A stretch of DNA of 32,618 nt from Opitutia bacterium (GTDB taxonomy: Bacteria > Verrucomicrobiota > Verrucomicrobiia > Opitutales > JABJCN01). Made by a program: the position numbers and the translations under genes. This document shows, one piece after another, positions 16,112 to 25,057 of this stretch. Numbering within the stretch: the stretch's first letter is position 1; each line of letters begins with the position of its first letter. The notes under the pieces were generated by a model. The model saw nothing but the letters and a program-made list of their open reading frames with translations. It did no database searches and had not been told where the DNA came from. Where the stretch lies: positions 1 through 32,618 of the forward strand of contig JABJCN010000017.1 of NCBI GenBank assembly GCA_018668635.1, read 5' to 3'.

Positions 16112-16852
16112 TTAATTTATTCTTCCAAAGAACTCTTTCAACCAGGTGACCACTGCCTCTACCATCTCGGCAGAAGCCTCCTCGGAACTGAACACGTGAT
16201 CTGCCCCGTCTATCACTACTCTTTTTTTTGGTTCATTGGCTTTTTTGAAAATTTCATGGGTTTCCTCGATAGGCACCACGTCATCTTCTGTGCCGTGAAC
16301 CAGGAGCCAAGGCACTTTGATTTCCGAGCCCTTCTCCAGCACACTCGAGATTGTATTCATATCATTTACATATGCGCTAGATAGAGGACAATCCTCCTCC
16401 TCCCACATGAACCCTTCATCTGGAATTTGGTCACCGAACTCCACTTTACTGAATTTTGCGGTGTGAACCATGCCAGATAAAGAAATCAAATGACCAATTC
16501 GATCATCATTTGATGCAGCCAGGACACCAACTGCACCTCCCATGCTATGTCCCGCGTAGACAACCTTTCTATTGCCGGATACTATTTCCAGTACCGCAGT
16601 CAGATCCTCGACTTCCTTGGAGATTGTACAGTCTCTAAAGTCACCATCTGAATCCCCATTCCCGGTAAAGGAGATACGTAACACTGAAATACCAGCACTT
16701 TCGATTCCATCAGCGAGTTTTTTCACAAATGGGCGGTCCTTGTTGCCTGTAACTCCATGGCCAATGACAACAAGAACTTTTGATTCTCCGTTACCCGGAT
16801 GATACGTGTAGTCGATTTTTTCCCCGTGTTTATTCTGGATTTCCCCAAACAT
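16112..16852 (-). CDS. Alpha/beta hydrolase, probable esterase/acyl hydrolase
   Basis: This is a 246-residue soluble alpha/beta hydrolase. The oxyanion region has I-G-H-G-V-T-G-N-K. The nucleophile elbow is G-H-S-M-G-G, with Ser103. The acid is in H-G-T-E-D-D (Asp190 or Asp191), and the base is His219 in G-A-D-H-V-F. There is no signal peptide, so it should act in the cytoplasm. G-N-G-D-S-D-G-D-F and the overall layout match the DUF-like serine aminopeptidase/feruloyl-esterase-like group (Hydrolase_4), but the substrate cannot be named. GAGAGAAAG just before the ATG supports the start. It is divergent from the dehydrogenase gene across 167 bases. Confidence 0.88.
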   Translation of the reverse strand: MFGEIQNKHGEKIDYTYHPGNGESKVLVVIGHGVTGNKDRPFVKKLADGIESAGISVLRISFTGNGDSDGDFRDCTISKEVEDLTAVLEIVSGNRKVVYAGHSMGGAVGVLAASNDDRIGHLISLSGMVHTAKFSKVEFGDQIPDEGFMWEEEDCPLSSAYVNDMNTISSVLEKGSEIKVPWLLVHGTEDDVVPIEETHEIFKKANEPKKRVVIDGADHVFSSEEASAEMVEAVVTWLKEFFGRIN

Positions 16853-17019
16853 GTCTTTCTCTCGTTTCGTTGTTTGTTATTGTTAATAAAAATTTAGACA
16901 TTAACAAAAATGAACCTTGCGAAAACGCAAAGCCTTTCCCAATTTTGCTCGGTTTCTTCTACTGACGATCATCAAGCGTCAATCACACACCACCATCATT
17001 AATTAAAAATCACACTCCT

Positions 17020-17910
17020 ATGAACTTGAAAGAATTTAAGATCGGATTTGTAGGTCTTGGACGTATGGGCGCCAATATGGCCCGCCATCTCAAAGATCAG
17101 GGCTACACTCTTGGCCCCGTCTATGACATCATCCCGGATGTCGCGTCAAGTTTGGCTTCAGAACTGGACACGACAGCTGTGCAGAAATTGTCTGAGGTCA
17201 CTACTGGTTCGGATATTGTGATTACTGTTGTCACCGATGATGCTGCCATGCGCAGTATTTTCTTTGATGACGACAACCTTTTCCAAAACAGTTCTGGCAA
17301 AATTTTTCTCAATTGTGCCACGCTAAGCCCAGATATCCATATCGAGCTTGAAAGGGTTGCCGCAGCAAATGATGCAGAGACACTGGAGGTCTGTATGGCT
17401 TCCAGTATTCCGCAGGCTCGTGAAGGAAAGTTATACCTCATGATTGCGGGCCAAGAGGAGACCTTCAACAAGGTCAAGAGCTTGCTGGATGACATGAGTG
17501 TAAATTTACGCTTCGTGGGGCCTGCAGGCAAGGCCGCACAGGTCAAGGCACTCGTCAACATGGTGATGAACATCAATACCGCCGCTCTTGCCGAAGGCCT
17601 TGGCCTTGGTGATGCATTGGGCATTGATCTCACCCTCCTTCAGGAGGTTTTCTCCCAGACTGGTGCCAATTCCCGGGTGCTTGAAACTGATGGAGAGGAC
17701 ATGGTTGTTCGTGATCACGAGTGCTACTTTTCCTGTGACCATGCTGCAAAGGACTCCGGCATCGCCATTGATGTTGCGGAGTCTGTTGGTATCAATCTCC
17801 CGCTGGCCAAGGCCACCTTTGCCCAGTTTGAGCGAATGAAGCAAATAGGTCTTGGTCACTACGACAAGTCAGGTGTTGCTGAACTCACTTTCAAAGGTCG
17901 CCACGCTTAG
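17020..17910 (+). CDS. NAD(P)-dependent beta-hydroxyacid dehydrogenase family protein
   Basis: This 296-residue protein belongs to the 3-hydroxyisobutyrate dehydrogenase superfamily. The Rossmann motif G-F-V-G-L-G-R-M-G is at 9-17. The cofactor-end D-I at 36-37 lacks the Asn-Arg pair, leaving NAD versus NADP open. The catalytic Lys is expected at 176 in A-Q-V-K-A-L-V-N-M, and K-D-S-G-I-A-I is the usual C-terminal K-D motif. The substrate-binding block, normally D-A-P-V-S-G-G, is E-V-C-M-A-S-S at 123-129, so the substrate is probably not plain 3-hydroxyisobutyrate. Other members act on tartronate semialdehyde, succinic semialdehyde or imines. The lipoprotein gene follows after 40 bases and may be co-transcribed. 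Confidence 0.88.
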   Translation: MNLKEFKIGFVGLGRMGANMARHLKDQGYTLGPVYDIIPDVASSLASELDTTAVQKLSEVTTGSDIVITVVTDDAAMRSIFFDDDNLFQNSSGKIFLNCATLSPDIHIELERVAAANDAETLEVCMASSIPQAREGKLYLMIAGQEETFNKVKSLLDDMSVNLRFVGPAGKAAQVKALVNMVMNINTAALAEGLGLGDALGIDLTLLQEVFSQTGANSRVLETDGEDMVVRDHECYFSCDHAAKDSGIAIDVAESVGINLPLAKATFAQFERMKQIGLGHYDKSGVAELTFKGRHA

Positions 17911-17950
17911 AACCATCCTTTCACCCATTTACTTCAACGCCCTAGCTCAC

Positions 17951-19006
17951 TTGAAAACAAAATCCCTCCCTCCATTCCTTCTCCTTCTGGCAACAGCAAT
18001 TTTTCTCCTGTACGGCTGTGGGGAAAAGGGATCAGGCTCAAAGCCTGTATATGTTTCTTGTATCTTCCAGAAAGAGGCGGCGATTCAGGCACACATAAAT
18101 CTTAAGGCCGCCAACGAGAGCGTCTTCTCCAAGAAAATTCGTGAAGCTTATCCTGAGCAAGAGAAGCAGATCGACGAACTGGTGCCTCAGGTACAGGATT
18201 TCCTCAAGGTCACGGGTCTTCAAATGGAAGATTTCGCGGAACTTGCATTGATGTTCGGGTCTCTTGACTTTGCATTGTCGGAAAAAGGGGGATCATCTTT
18301 CCCGCAAGGGATTCCATTTGCCTTGGCCATCAAGGTTACAAAGGAGGTCGCCTTGGAGACTGTACTCAAATTTCTAGAGGAAGAGGGCGGAGAAGATGTT
18401 GACCTGGTTGAAATTCGAAAAAGCCAGAGCGAATTTGAGAATGCTGCAATTCTTACTGTGCCAATACCCGATGAAAAGGATCAATCCATGTTGATTGCCC
18501 ACAAGAGTCATGATGGGGCAACCTATGTCCTCCTTGGCGATGAGACGACAATCAAAGGTGCATTGAGCTCCGGTCGCCCCGGTAAACCCTCTGAAGGCTC
18601 CGGGATTCAGGCACGTCTGCTTCCGGAGAAAATCGGTTGGTTGGCTGTCGAATTGCCCGATGGTCTTTTAGACAAGGGCAAAAAAGGACTGGAGAAAAAT
18701 CCAATGCTCAAGGGCGTAACCGGATTACTTGGCAATATCAAAGCCTTGGGTCTCTCGGGAAATATTACCGACACCTTTCCAATGCAGATCCGTCTTGCTT
18801 TTACCGATGAAGAATCTGCGGAGCAGGGAGCTGCTGCACTCAATGGCATCCTTGGGCTTTTTAGGCTTGGTGCGCTTCAAAACCCCGAATCCATTCCACC
18901 ATTTTTTAATAATCTTACCGTTGCCGCCGATAAAGTCGATTTGGTTGTGGAAGTCGAGTTCTCTCTTGCTGATGTTGAGTATGCCGAGAAGATGAGTGAA
19001 GAGTAG
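17951..19006 (+). CDS. Hypothetical lipoprotein
   Basis: I do not recognise the family. From the TTG at 17951 the 351-residue product has a short basic n-region (K-T-K-S), a hydrophobic core and the lipobox L-Y-G-C with Cys23, so it should be a lipid-anchored envelope protein. The frame is open further upstream to a TTG at 17852 inside the dehydrogenase gene. I chose 17951 because it puts the signal peptide at the N-terminus, although no Shine-Dalgarno site is present. The mature part is charged, with no further membrane span. It alternates helical stretches (E-A-Y-P-E-Q-E-K-Q-I-D-E-L-V) with beta-like segments, and the second half has Gly/Leu-rich helices. Two similar G-L-L-G/G-I-L-G-L-F blocks may reflect a duplicated fold. 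Confidence 0.75.
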   Translation: MKTKSLPPFLLLLATAIFLLYGCGEKGSGSKPVYVSCIFQKEAAIQAHINLKAANESVFSKKIREAYPEQEKQIDELVPQVQDFLKVTGLQMEDFAELALMFGSLDFALSEKGGSSFPQGIPFALAIKVTKEVALETVLKFLEEEGGEDVDLVEIRKSQSEFENAAILTVPIPDEKDQSMLIAHKSHDGATYVLLGDETTIKGALSSGRPGKPSEGSGIQARLLPEKIGWLAVELPDGLLDKGKKGLEKNPMLKGVTGLLGNIKALGLSGNITDTFPMQIRLAFTDEESAEQGAAALNGILGLFRLGALQNPESIPPFFNNLTVAADKVDLVVEVEFSLADVEYAEKMSEE

Positions 19007-19178
19007 AAAACTTTCTTGCGTGTACAAAAAAATGTACGTCACAATTTTGAACGTAACAATTATACCTAGAGACTAATTGGTTTCAGTCTTAAATTCATTT
19101 ATTTGAAAGATTTTGAAATTTCAGGTCATTAAATCTTTGAGAGATATTCATCTTCGAATTAAAAAAGACATCGCTTGG

Positions 19179-19207
19179 TTGAAATTAACCAGAATGTGAT
19201 ATATTAT
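19179..19207 (+). promoter_or_regulatory. Sigma-70-like promoter before the 66-residue protein
   Basis: TTGAAA (19179-19184) and TATTAT (19202-19207) are separated by exactly 17 bases, each with five of six consensus bases. The start codon at 19253 lies 46 bases after the -10, leaving a leader of about 38 bases with AGGAG in it. This is the best promoter match I see in the window, though the area is AT-rich. Confidence 0.5.
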
Positions 19208-19252
19208 ATATATGTTAACAATTTAAATATCGTCTTACAGGAGATTTACAGA

Positions 19253-19453
19253 ATGCTTACCAAACGAGATCGGATCAAAAACAAGTCCGGCATATTCATG
19301 AATTATCGAATTGAATTCACCTATGAGGGTGATGACATTTTGCGCGAACGCTATTTTAACGCTCAAAGTGAAGAGCATGCTCGCGAAATGCTTAAGGAAA
19401 TGCTGGAACGCCAAAATATTAATGCTGAAATCCTTAGCGTTGAGGCAGGGTAA
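19253..19453 (+). CDS. Hypothetical 66-residue protein
   Basis: I chose the ATG at 19253 because AGGAG (19239-19243) lies nine bases before it; the frame is open back to 19175, but that part is AT-rich and unlikely to be coding. The product starts with a basic stretch (M-L-T-K-R-D-R-I-K-N-K). A beta-like segment Y-R-I-E-F-T-Y-E-G-D-D follows, then an acidic/basic helix (S-E-E-H-A-R-E-M-L-K-E-M-L-E-R) and a final strand A-E-I-L-S-V-E-A-G. The beta-alpha-beta pattern and size are those of small cytoplasmic regulatory or binding proteins, but I cannot name a family. A second in-frame ATG at the M-N-Y-R-I-E-F stretch could be a later start. Confidence 0.65.
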   Translation: MLTKRDRIKNKSGIFMNYRIEFTYEGDDILRERYFNAQSEEHAREMLKEMLERQNINAEILSVEAG

Positions 19454-19876
19454 ATCCTTCTTCGAAACATGAAGGTCTCATCCATTGCGCCTTAAGGCAA
19501 CGAGGTTCAATAGCGTTCTATTTGATTTATCCCGCTTGACAGGTAATTTCTGTGCCAAACAAGCAATCGTGCTGGGTTTCCGGTTGAATGCGCATCTGAA
19601 AATTTAAACAAATTGGTTTAACTAAACTGCTTCACTATTCATCTTTCTCCACCATCAGGGGATTGCTTTCCCCTCTTCTTTAAATGAAATTTCTTAAAAA
19701 AAGGATTTTTTTTGAACGGAATTGGTGTGACAGTCGTCTGACCTTACAGAAAGTTTTTTAAAAGCTTTCGTGATTTTAAAATCGAGTTTGTTGTTTATTT
19801 GTTGTCTTTCATAAAGCGCCGCTCCTTTCCGGGGGTGGCGTTTTTTGATTTCCAGTCGGTTCGCCTGAAAAATTAC
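19454..19876 (+). other. AT-rich non-coding region upstream of the CotH gene
   Basis: No supported gene lies in these 423 bases. Visible structures are a GCC-TTAA-GGC dyad near 19488 and AGGGGA/TCCCCT (19657-19662 with 19669-19674) around a six-base loop followed by CTTCTTT. There is also an A7-GG-A-T8 palindrome near 19695 and the strong terminator at 19813-19846. A lone TTGACA near 19536 has no good -10 at the right distance. The region could be a long structured 5' leader of the CotH gene or simply the 3' end of the 66-residue gene's transcript. Confidence 0.5.
19813..19846 (+). terminator. Intrinsic terminator 30 bases before the CotH start codon
   Basis: CGCCGCTCC (19817-19825) pairs with GGGGTGGCG (19832-19840), with two G-T wobbles and a six-base loop. 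It is followed directly by TTTTTT (19841-19846); the AAAG before the stem can extend the pairing into the T-run. It has all features of a Rho-independent terminator on the plus strand. Confidence 0.8.
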
Positions 19877-22800
19877 ATGTTCGTAAGAAAGTCTCCCCGA
19901 AGCGTTTTCTTTTTACCATTGCTGGTATTAACTCTTCAAGGTGAACTGATTCATCGTTACAGTTTTGATGGTCCTGCGCAGGTCGGGATGCTTGATACTA
20001 TAGGTGATGCCCCGGGGGTCTTGCATTCAGGAGCGAAACTTGATGGCAATGGTGCACTTGTTTTCGATGGTGTTAACGATTGGGCTGAACTACCTGGGTC
20101 TCTTTTTCATGGGTTAAACGATGTAACAATTGAAGCATGGGTTATCTGGGATGGACCTTCCACTTCATCATGGCAGACACTTTTTGCTGTTTCCAAAGAC
20201 AACAGTAGTTACCTGTCTTTTTCTCCACGAGCTGGTACCAGCCCAAGGAGATCAAGATTTGCAGTTGCTCAAAGCGGCCCAGAAAAAAAAATTAATGGAC
20301 TGGATGAATTTCCCCTTGGAAGCCTTTCGCATTTAGTTTCTGTTCTCGACACCGTAACCCAACAATTACGTCTTTACATTGATGGACAGCTTCAAGGTAC
20401 GGTAGCTTGCCCATATTCGCTGGAATCTCTTGGGGTTCAGCACTTTTGGTTGGGTCGCCCGCTCTATTCTCAATTCCCTTATTTTAAGGGGCGCTGCTTG
20501 GATCTCCGTATTTATAATAACGCATTTAGCGAGGATCAGGTTTTCCGATCTGCAAGATTCGGTCAGGATGAGATTCCCGGTCCCACCATAACTCGCTTTT
20601 CAGTCAGTAACAATCCTGTGCGCTCTGGTTCAAAAGTGAACCTAAATTGGGAGACTAGTGAAAATTCCAAGGTGGAGATCCTTCCTGGTAAGGCAGTCGA
20701 ACTATCTTCCTCAGGTATATTGGAAGTTACCATTAAGGAAAATACCGAGTTTATCCTTACTGCTACGAATGAAGATGGCATCCGAACTGCCAAGCTGTTT
20801 GTTGAGGTCGATGATCGACCTGTTATTCGTGCTTTCACCGCAACCCCGAAGATCATTGCGCCGGGTGATCCAGTGGTCCTTTCATGGGATGTTGATTACG
20901 CTACCAATGTTTCCATTAATCAGGATACTCCAGATATTTCAGGCTCTATAGGCAGCATCGAGGTTCGTCCCCAATCCTCCCTTAATTATACCATTACTGC
21001 GACCAACTCTGCAGGCAGTCGTACTGGACGTGTGTCAGTCTCTGTTCCTGGTCGTCTTGATCTCATCATTAATGAGATACATTACGACTCCAATCCCAAG
21101 ACCGTTAAAACTGAATTTATTGAGCTTTATAACAACCGTACAAATGAGCTGAATCTTTCCGGGTGGGAGTTCGTTGAAGGCATTTCATATTTATTTCCGA
21201 ATGGAACTCGTCTTGCGCCAGGAGCCTACTTTCTTCTGGCTGAAGATGCCACAGCATTTGAAAGCCAATACGGGCATAAACCAGATGGGATCTACACTGG
21301 TGCTCTTTCCAATAATGGAGAAAAACTTGTTCTCCGAGATGCGGCGGGGGGGCTGATGGACGAGGTTTCTTACAAGGTTGGCTTTCCGTGGCCGACCGCA
21401 TCAAACGGGGAAGGTTCCTCGATGCAGCTGGTTCACGCTCAGCTCGATAATGATCTCGGGGGAAGCTGGCGGCCAGCCACGCCCACACCCGGTGATCGAA
21501 ATAGTATACATTCGGAGGTTCCTCCGCCTCAAGTTCGTCAAGTCCGCCATAATCCTGAGCAGCCGACTTCCGGACAACAGGTGACGATTAAGTCCAAGGT
21601 TACAGATATTGAAGAAGTCACGGAAGTTAGCTTAGACTATCAGTTAGTTTCACCTGGGGGCTATATAGCGATCGATGATCCTCGCTATTCTACTTCTTGG
21701 ACGACATTGCCTATGTGGGATAATGGTAAGTTTGGTGATGTAGATGCTGGAGATTCTACCTATACCATTGTTTTGCCAGCGAGTGTCTCCTCTCACCGGA
21801 GCCTTGTTCGTTATCGTATATCTGCGAAGAATTCCAAGGGTGCCGTCATAACGACGCCTATGGCTGATGATCCTCAGCCAAACTTTGCCTTCTTCTGTTA
21901 CGATGGCATTCCTTCCTGGCAGGGTTCCGCTCGTCCTAATCATAAACCCCCGGTCACTTACTCGAAGGAACTTCTCGAAAGCCTACCCGTCTACCACCTG
22001 ATTACAACGCGTGAGGCCCATGTGGATTCCCAGAACATTCCAAACTCCAATTCAGGCAAGTATGGTGGCTCAGAATACAAATGGAAAGGCACGTTGGTCT
22101 ATGATGGAATAGTTTACGACCATATCCGTTTTCGGGCCCGTGGTGGTGTTTGGCGCTATGCAATGGGAAAAAACATGTGGAAGTTCGATTTCAACCGGGG
22201 CCATGGATTTCAGGCGCGGAATGACTATGGAAAGAAATACTCAACCCAATGGGATAAGTTGAATTTCTCTTCCATTATTCAACAGGGAAATTTTCGCCAT
22301 CGAGGAGAGAATGGTATGTTCGAGTCTGTCGGTTTTCGTCTCTTTAATCTGGCTGGTGTGGAGTGTCCCGATACACATTTTGTGCATTTTCGAATTATTG
22401 AAAGTGCATCTGAAAGCGGCGTGAACCAGTACTCGACTGATTTGCAGGGCCCGTATCTCGCCATTGAGCAACTGAATGGAAACTTTCTTAACGCTCACGA
22501 TTTGCCGGATGGCAACCTTTATAAAATGGAGCGTGGTACTGGGCCCAACGGTATCGGAGGTGCTATAAACAACCAGGGGCGTGAGACTGTCAGTGATTAT
22601 TCTGACCTTCTTGCGTTCAAGGGAACTTACGAAGGTACTTCTCCCTCTGAAACCTGGTGGCGAACTAATTTCAATCTACCCAGTTATTACAGCTATCGTT
22701 CAATTGTTGAAGGAATCCACCATGGTGACATTGGTTATGGGAAGAACTACTTCTATTACCGAAATCCTATGACGGAGCTCTGGCAAACGGTTCCTTGGGA

Positions 22801-24466
22801 TCTAGATCTCACTTGGGCCAACAATATGTACGGTAACGGCAACGAGCCATTCAAGAGTCGCGTTGCAAACAGCTCTACTTTTAATCATGAATACCAGAAT
22901 CGACTTCGTGAAATCCGCGATTTGCTTTACAACCAAGAACAAACAGGCGCTCTTATCGATGAGGTTTCCGCATTTATTCATAATTCCGGTGAACCCGATT
23001 TTGCCGATTTAAATCAAGCAATGTGGGATTATAATCCCATTCTCATTTCCAGCTATGTTAATAGTGGTAAGGCAGGGCATGGACGTTTCTATGAATCCGC
23101 TTCCACTGGTGACTTTGCAGGTATGCTTCAGTTGATGAAGGATTATGTTGTGTCTCGCGGGAACTGGATCGATTCCAATATTCTTACCGACAGTCAAATT
23201 CCACGAATTCCTTCAGTAAATTATGTTGGGCCGGTTGGCTTTCCTGCCGACAGTCTTACTTTTCAAACAAGTGCTTTTGATGACCCACAGGGATCGCAGA
23301 CCTTTAGCGCGTTGCGATGGCGCATTGCCGAAGTCAAGCATCCCGGCGTTGATGGCTACGAAGCCTTTAAGCGTGGAAAATATGAGATTACCCCCATTTG
23401 GGAACAGGAGCTAGATTCCTTTGTTAATCTGGTTTCTATCCCGCCAAATGTTGTGGAGCCTGGTCGACGATATCGAATTAGAGTTCGTCATAAGGACTCC
23501 AGCAATCGCTGGAGTCATTGGTCCTCACCTGTGGAGATTGTCGCTGGGTCCCCCTTGCGTCTGGCTGATTTAAAGAAGCATCTGGCAATCACGGAAATCC
23601 ATAGCAATCCGATTGATGTTAGTATCACTGAGAGAGCGGCTGGTTTCAAGGCCTCAAATTTTGAGTTTATTGAACTTTGGAACTCTCATCCTTCAGAGTC
23701 GCTTGATCTATCGGGTCTTAAGTTTGATGACGGGATTGATTTTACTTTTAATGACAATACAAAACTTTCTTCCGGTGCGCGTTTGCTTCTTGTTGCCAAT
23801 CGTGCTGCTTTCGAGTCCCGAAATGGGAATGAGTTGCCTGTGGTTGGCGAGTACTCTGGAAAACTAAATAATGGTGGCGAAAAGCTCCAGTTGGTTGTTC
23901 CTTCTGGTGTATCCGTGCATGAGTTTGATTTTCCAAAGTCACAGATGGAGGGACGCTCCATTGTGCTGATTGCCTCATCTGACCAACCTGACTACTCCAA
24001 TCCAGCCAATTGGGGGACAGGTGGAGACCTTGGCGGTTCTCCCGGAAAAACTGATTCCGTTGATCAGGATGGTGATAGTGATGGATTGCCTGATGCTTGG
24101 GAACTAGAACATTTTGGTATCCTGAGTCAATCGCATGACGGTGATTTTGATGGCGATGGACTCCAAAACCTTCTTGAATATGCCTTGATGTCCAATCCAG
24201 TAGACCCCAATTCCTTGCGCCTTCCCCGGACATCGATTGGGGACGATGGTCATTTAAATCTCACTTTTATCCGTCTGGTTGATGTCCCCGGATTGGTTTA
24301 TACGATCGAGTTTTCTGAAGATTTAAAGGTTTGGCAGGCTGCTGCTGATCGAATAACATCTGTAACAGAGTTCGTTGGGGAACAAATGACAGTTATTGCA
24401 CGCGATAAAATCCCACCAGTTCCTGGTAGCCTTTTATTCTATCGGATTTCAGTTTCTGTACCTTGA
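19877..24466 (+). CDS. Large secreted CotH-kinase protein with LamG, lamin-tail and calcium-repeat domains
   Basis: From the ATG at 19877 the product has 1,529 residues and a signal peptide (M-F-V-R-K-S-P-R then S-V-F-F-L-P-L-L-V-L). A TTG frame extension to 19799 would run through a terminator, so I rejected it. Approximate domains: LamG-like jelly roll 25-230; two Ig-like repeats 234-391; lamin-tail domain 392-541 (I-I-N-E-I-H-Y ... F-I-E-L-Y-N); a linker fold 548-668; CotH atypical kinase 700-1040; second lamin-tail 1237-1391. An acidic repeat stretch of thrombospondin-3/EF-hand type follows at 1396-1441 (D-Q-D-G-D-S-D-G-L-P-D), then a C-terminal beta domain. CotH motifs are R-F-R-A-R-G-G, D-G-N-L-Y-K-M-E near 880, and W-D-L-D-L-T-W near 974. 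CotH of Bacillus phosphorylates a coat protein; targets here are unknown. It is likely displayed or secreted. Confidence 0.9.
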   Translation: MFVRKSPRSVFFLPLLVLTLQGELIHRYSFDGPAQVGMLDTIGDAPGVLHSGAKLDGNGALVFDGVNDWAELPGSLFHGLNDVTIEAWVIWDGPSTSSWQTLFAVSKDNSSYLSFSPRAGTSPRRSRFAVAQSGPEKKINGLDEFPLGSLSHLVSVLDTVTQQLRLYIDGQLQGTVACPYSLESLGVQHFWLGRPLYSQFPYFKGRCLDLRIYNNAFSEDQVFRSARFGQDEIPGPTITRFSVSNNPVRSGSKVNLNWETSENSKVEILPGKAVELSSSGILEVTIKENTEFILTATNEDGIRTAKLFVEVDDRPVIRAFTATPKIIAPGDPVVLSWDVDYATNVSINQDTPDISGSIGSIEVRPQSSLNYTITATNSAGSRTGRVSVSVPGRLDLIINEIHYDSNPKTVKTEFIELYNNRTNELNLSGWEFVEGISYLFPNGTRLAPGAYFLLAEDATAFESQYGHKPDGIYTGALSNNGEKLVLRDAAGGLMDEVSYKVGFPWPTASNGEGSSMQLVHAQLDNDLGGSWRPATPTPGDRNSIHSEVPPPQVRQVRHNPEQPTSGQQVTIKSKVTDIEEVTEVSLDYQLVSPGGYIAIDDPRYSTSWTTLPMWDNGKFGDVDAGDSTYTIVLPASVSSHRSLVRYRISAKNSKGAVITTPMADDPQPNFAFFCYDGIPSWQGSARPNHKPPVTYSKELLESLPVYHLITTREAHVDSQNIPNSNSGKYGGSEYKWKGTLVYDGIVYDHIRFRARGGVWRYAMGKNMWKFDFNRGHGFQARNDYGKKYSTQWDKLNFSSIIQQGNFRHRGENGMFESVGFRLFNLAGVECPDTHFVHFRIIESASESGVNQYSTDLQGPYLAIEQLNGNFLNAHDLPDGNLYKMERGTGPNGIGGAINNQGRETVSDYSDLLAFKGTYEGTSPSETWWRTNFNLPSYYSYRSIVEGIHHGDIGYGKNYFYYRNPMTELWQTVPWDLDLTWANNMYGNGNEPFKSRVANSSTFNHEYQNRLREIRDLLYNQEQTGALIDEVSAFIHNSGEPDFADLNQAMWDYNPILISSYVNSGKAGHGRFYESASTGDFAGMLQLMKDYVVSRGNWIDSNILTDSQIPRIPSVNYVGPVGFPADSLTFQTSAFDDPQGSQTFSALRWRIAEVKHPGVDGYEAFKRGKYEITPIWEQELDSFVNLVSIPPNVVEPGRRYRIRVRHKDSSNRWSHWSSPVEIVAGSPLRLADLKKHLAITEIHSNPIDVSITERAAGFKASNFEFIELWNSHPSESLDLSGLKFDDGIDFTFNDNTKLSSGARLLLVANRAAFESRNGNELPVVGEYSGKLNNGGEKLQLVVPSGVSVHEFDFPKSQMEGRSIVLIASSDQPDYSNPANWGTGGDLGGSPGKTDSVDQDGDSDGLPDAWELEHFGILSQSHDGDFDGDGLQNLLEYALMSNPVDPNSLRLPRTSIGDDGHLNLTFIRLVDVPGLVYTIEFSEDLKVWQAAADRITSVTEFVGEQMTVIARDKIPPVPGSLLFYRISVSVP

Positions 24467-24562
24467 ATTCAGGGATTTTAATCTTAGACCTTTTTGACAA
24501 AAGTTCGTTTAATAAACGCTTATGGATTGTAATTGCCCATGTCTCTAATCAAAAAGGATACA

Positions 24563-25057
24563 ATGTGGAAGGAATGGTTCGCTCAGCACGGACCAAGACT
24601 CCTGCTGTTTGCACGCCAGCAAGCACGTAATGATTATGATGCCGAGGATATTCTACAGGAGGCATTTGTCAGGATTTGGAGGCTTTATGGACACACTGGT
24701 GAGATTGCGCCAGGATTAGTTTTTCAAGCCATCCGAAGACTCTCTATTGATTACGCTCGTCGTGATATTCGTCGGCAACATCGGGAGAAAAAAGCCGATG
24801 AAGCAGATCGAATTGAATGTGGATCAGTACAATGGTTTGAATCCTCATTAGAAAAAAAGGAGTGCCATATCCAGTTGGAAGAAGCTATCCGGCAACTATC
24901 TTCCAAGCATCAGGAAGTTCTTATGTTAAAGATTTGGGGGGAGCTGACTTTTGAGGAAATCGGGAAAACGCTTGAAATTCCCTTGCACACGGCGGCATCT
25001 CGTTATCGCCATGCCCTGACCTACTTAAAGTCTATCCTCTCCAGACAACCAAAATGA
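24563..25057 (+). CDS. ECF-type RNA polymerase sigma factor
   Basis: This protein of about 164 residues has sigma-70 region 2 (Y-D-A-E-D-I-L-Q-E-A-F-V-R-I-W-R), with the tail of region 2 in A-I-R-R-L-S-I-D-Y-A-R-R. Region 4 (L-S-S-K-H-Q-E-V-L-M-L-K-I-W-G ... F-E-E-I-G-K-T-L) carries the helix-turn-helix. I chose ATG 24563 because AAAAAGG lies five bases before it; an in-frame ATG at 24539 adds eight residues and is also possible. A perfect TTGACA lies at 24494-24499, without a clear -10. The stop overlaps the next start by four bases (ATGA), the usual arrangement of an ECF sigma factor with its membrane anti-sigma factor. Its target promoters cannot be told from the window. Confidence 0.92.
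   Translation: MWKEWFAQHGPRLLLFARQQARNDYDAEDILQEAFVRIWRLYGHTGEIAPGLVFQAIRRLSIDYARRDIRRQHREKKADEADRIECGSVQWFESSLEKKECHIQLEEAIRQLSSKHQEVLMLKIWGELTFEEIGKTLEIPLHTAASRYRHALTYLKSILSRQPK

Noticed and set aside
19799-19876. Upstream TTG start for the CotH protein
   Set aside because: The added 26 residues would be encoded by the terminator hairpin and would bury the signal peptide inside the protein.
23748-24233. 161-codon antisense frame inside the CotH gene
   Set aside because: It is a His/Gln-rich shadow of the coding strand with no start signal.
24494-24526. TTGACA as promoter of the ECF sigma gene
   Set aside because: The -35 is perfect, but no acceptable -10 hexamer lies 16-18 bases away; TATGGA is 21 bases off. 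It is mentioned only in the gene entry.
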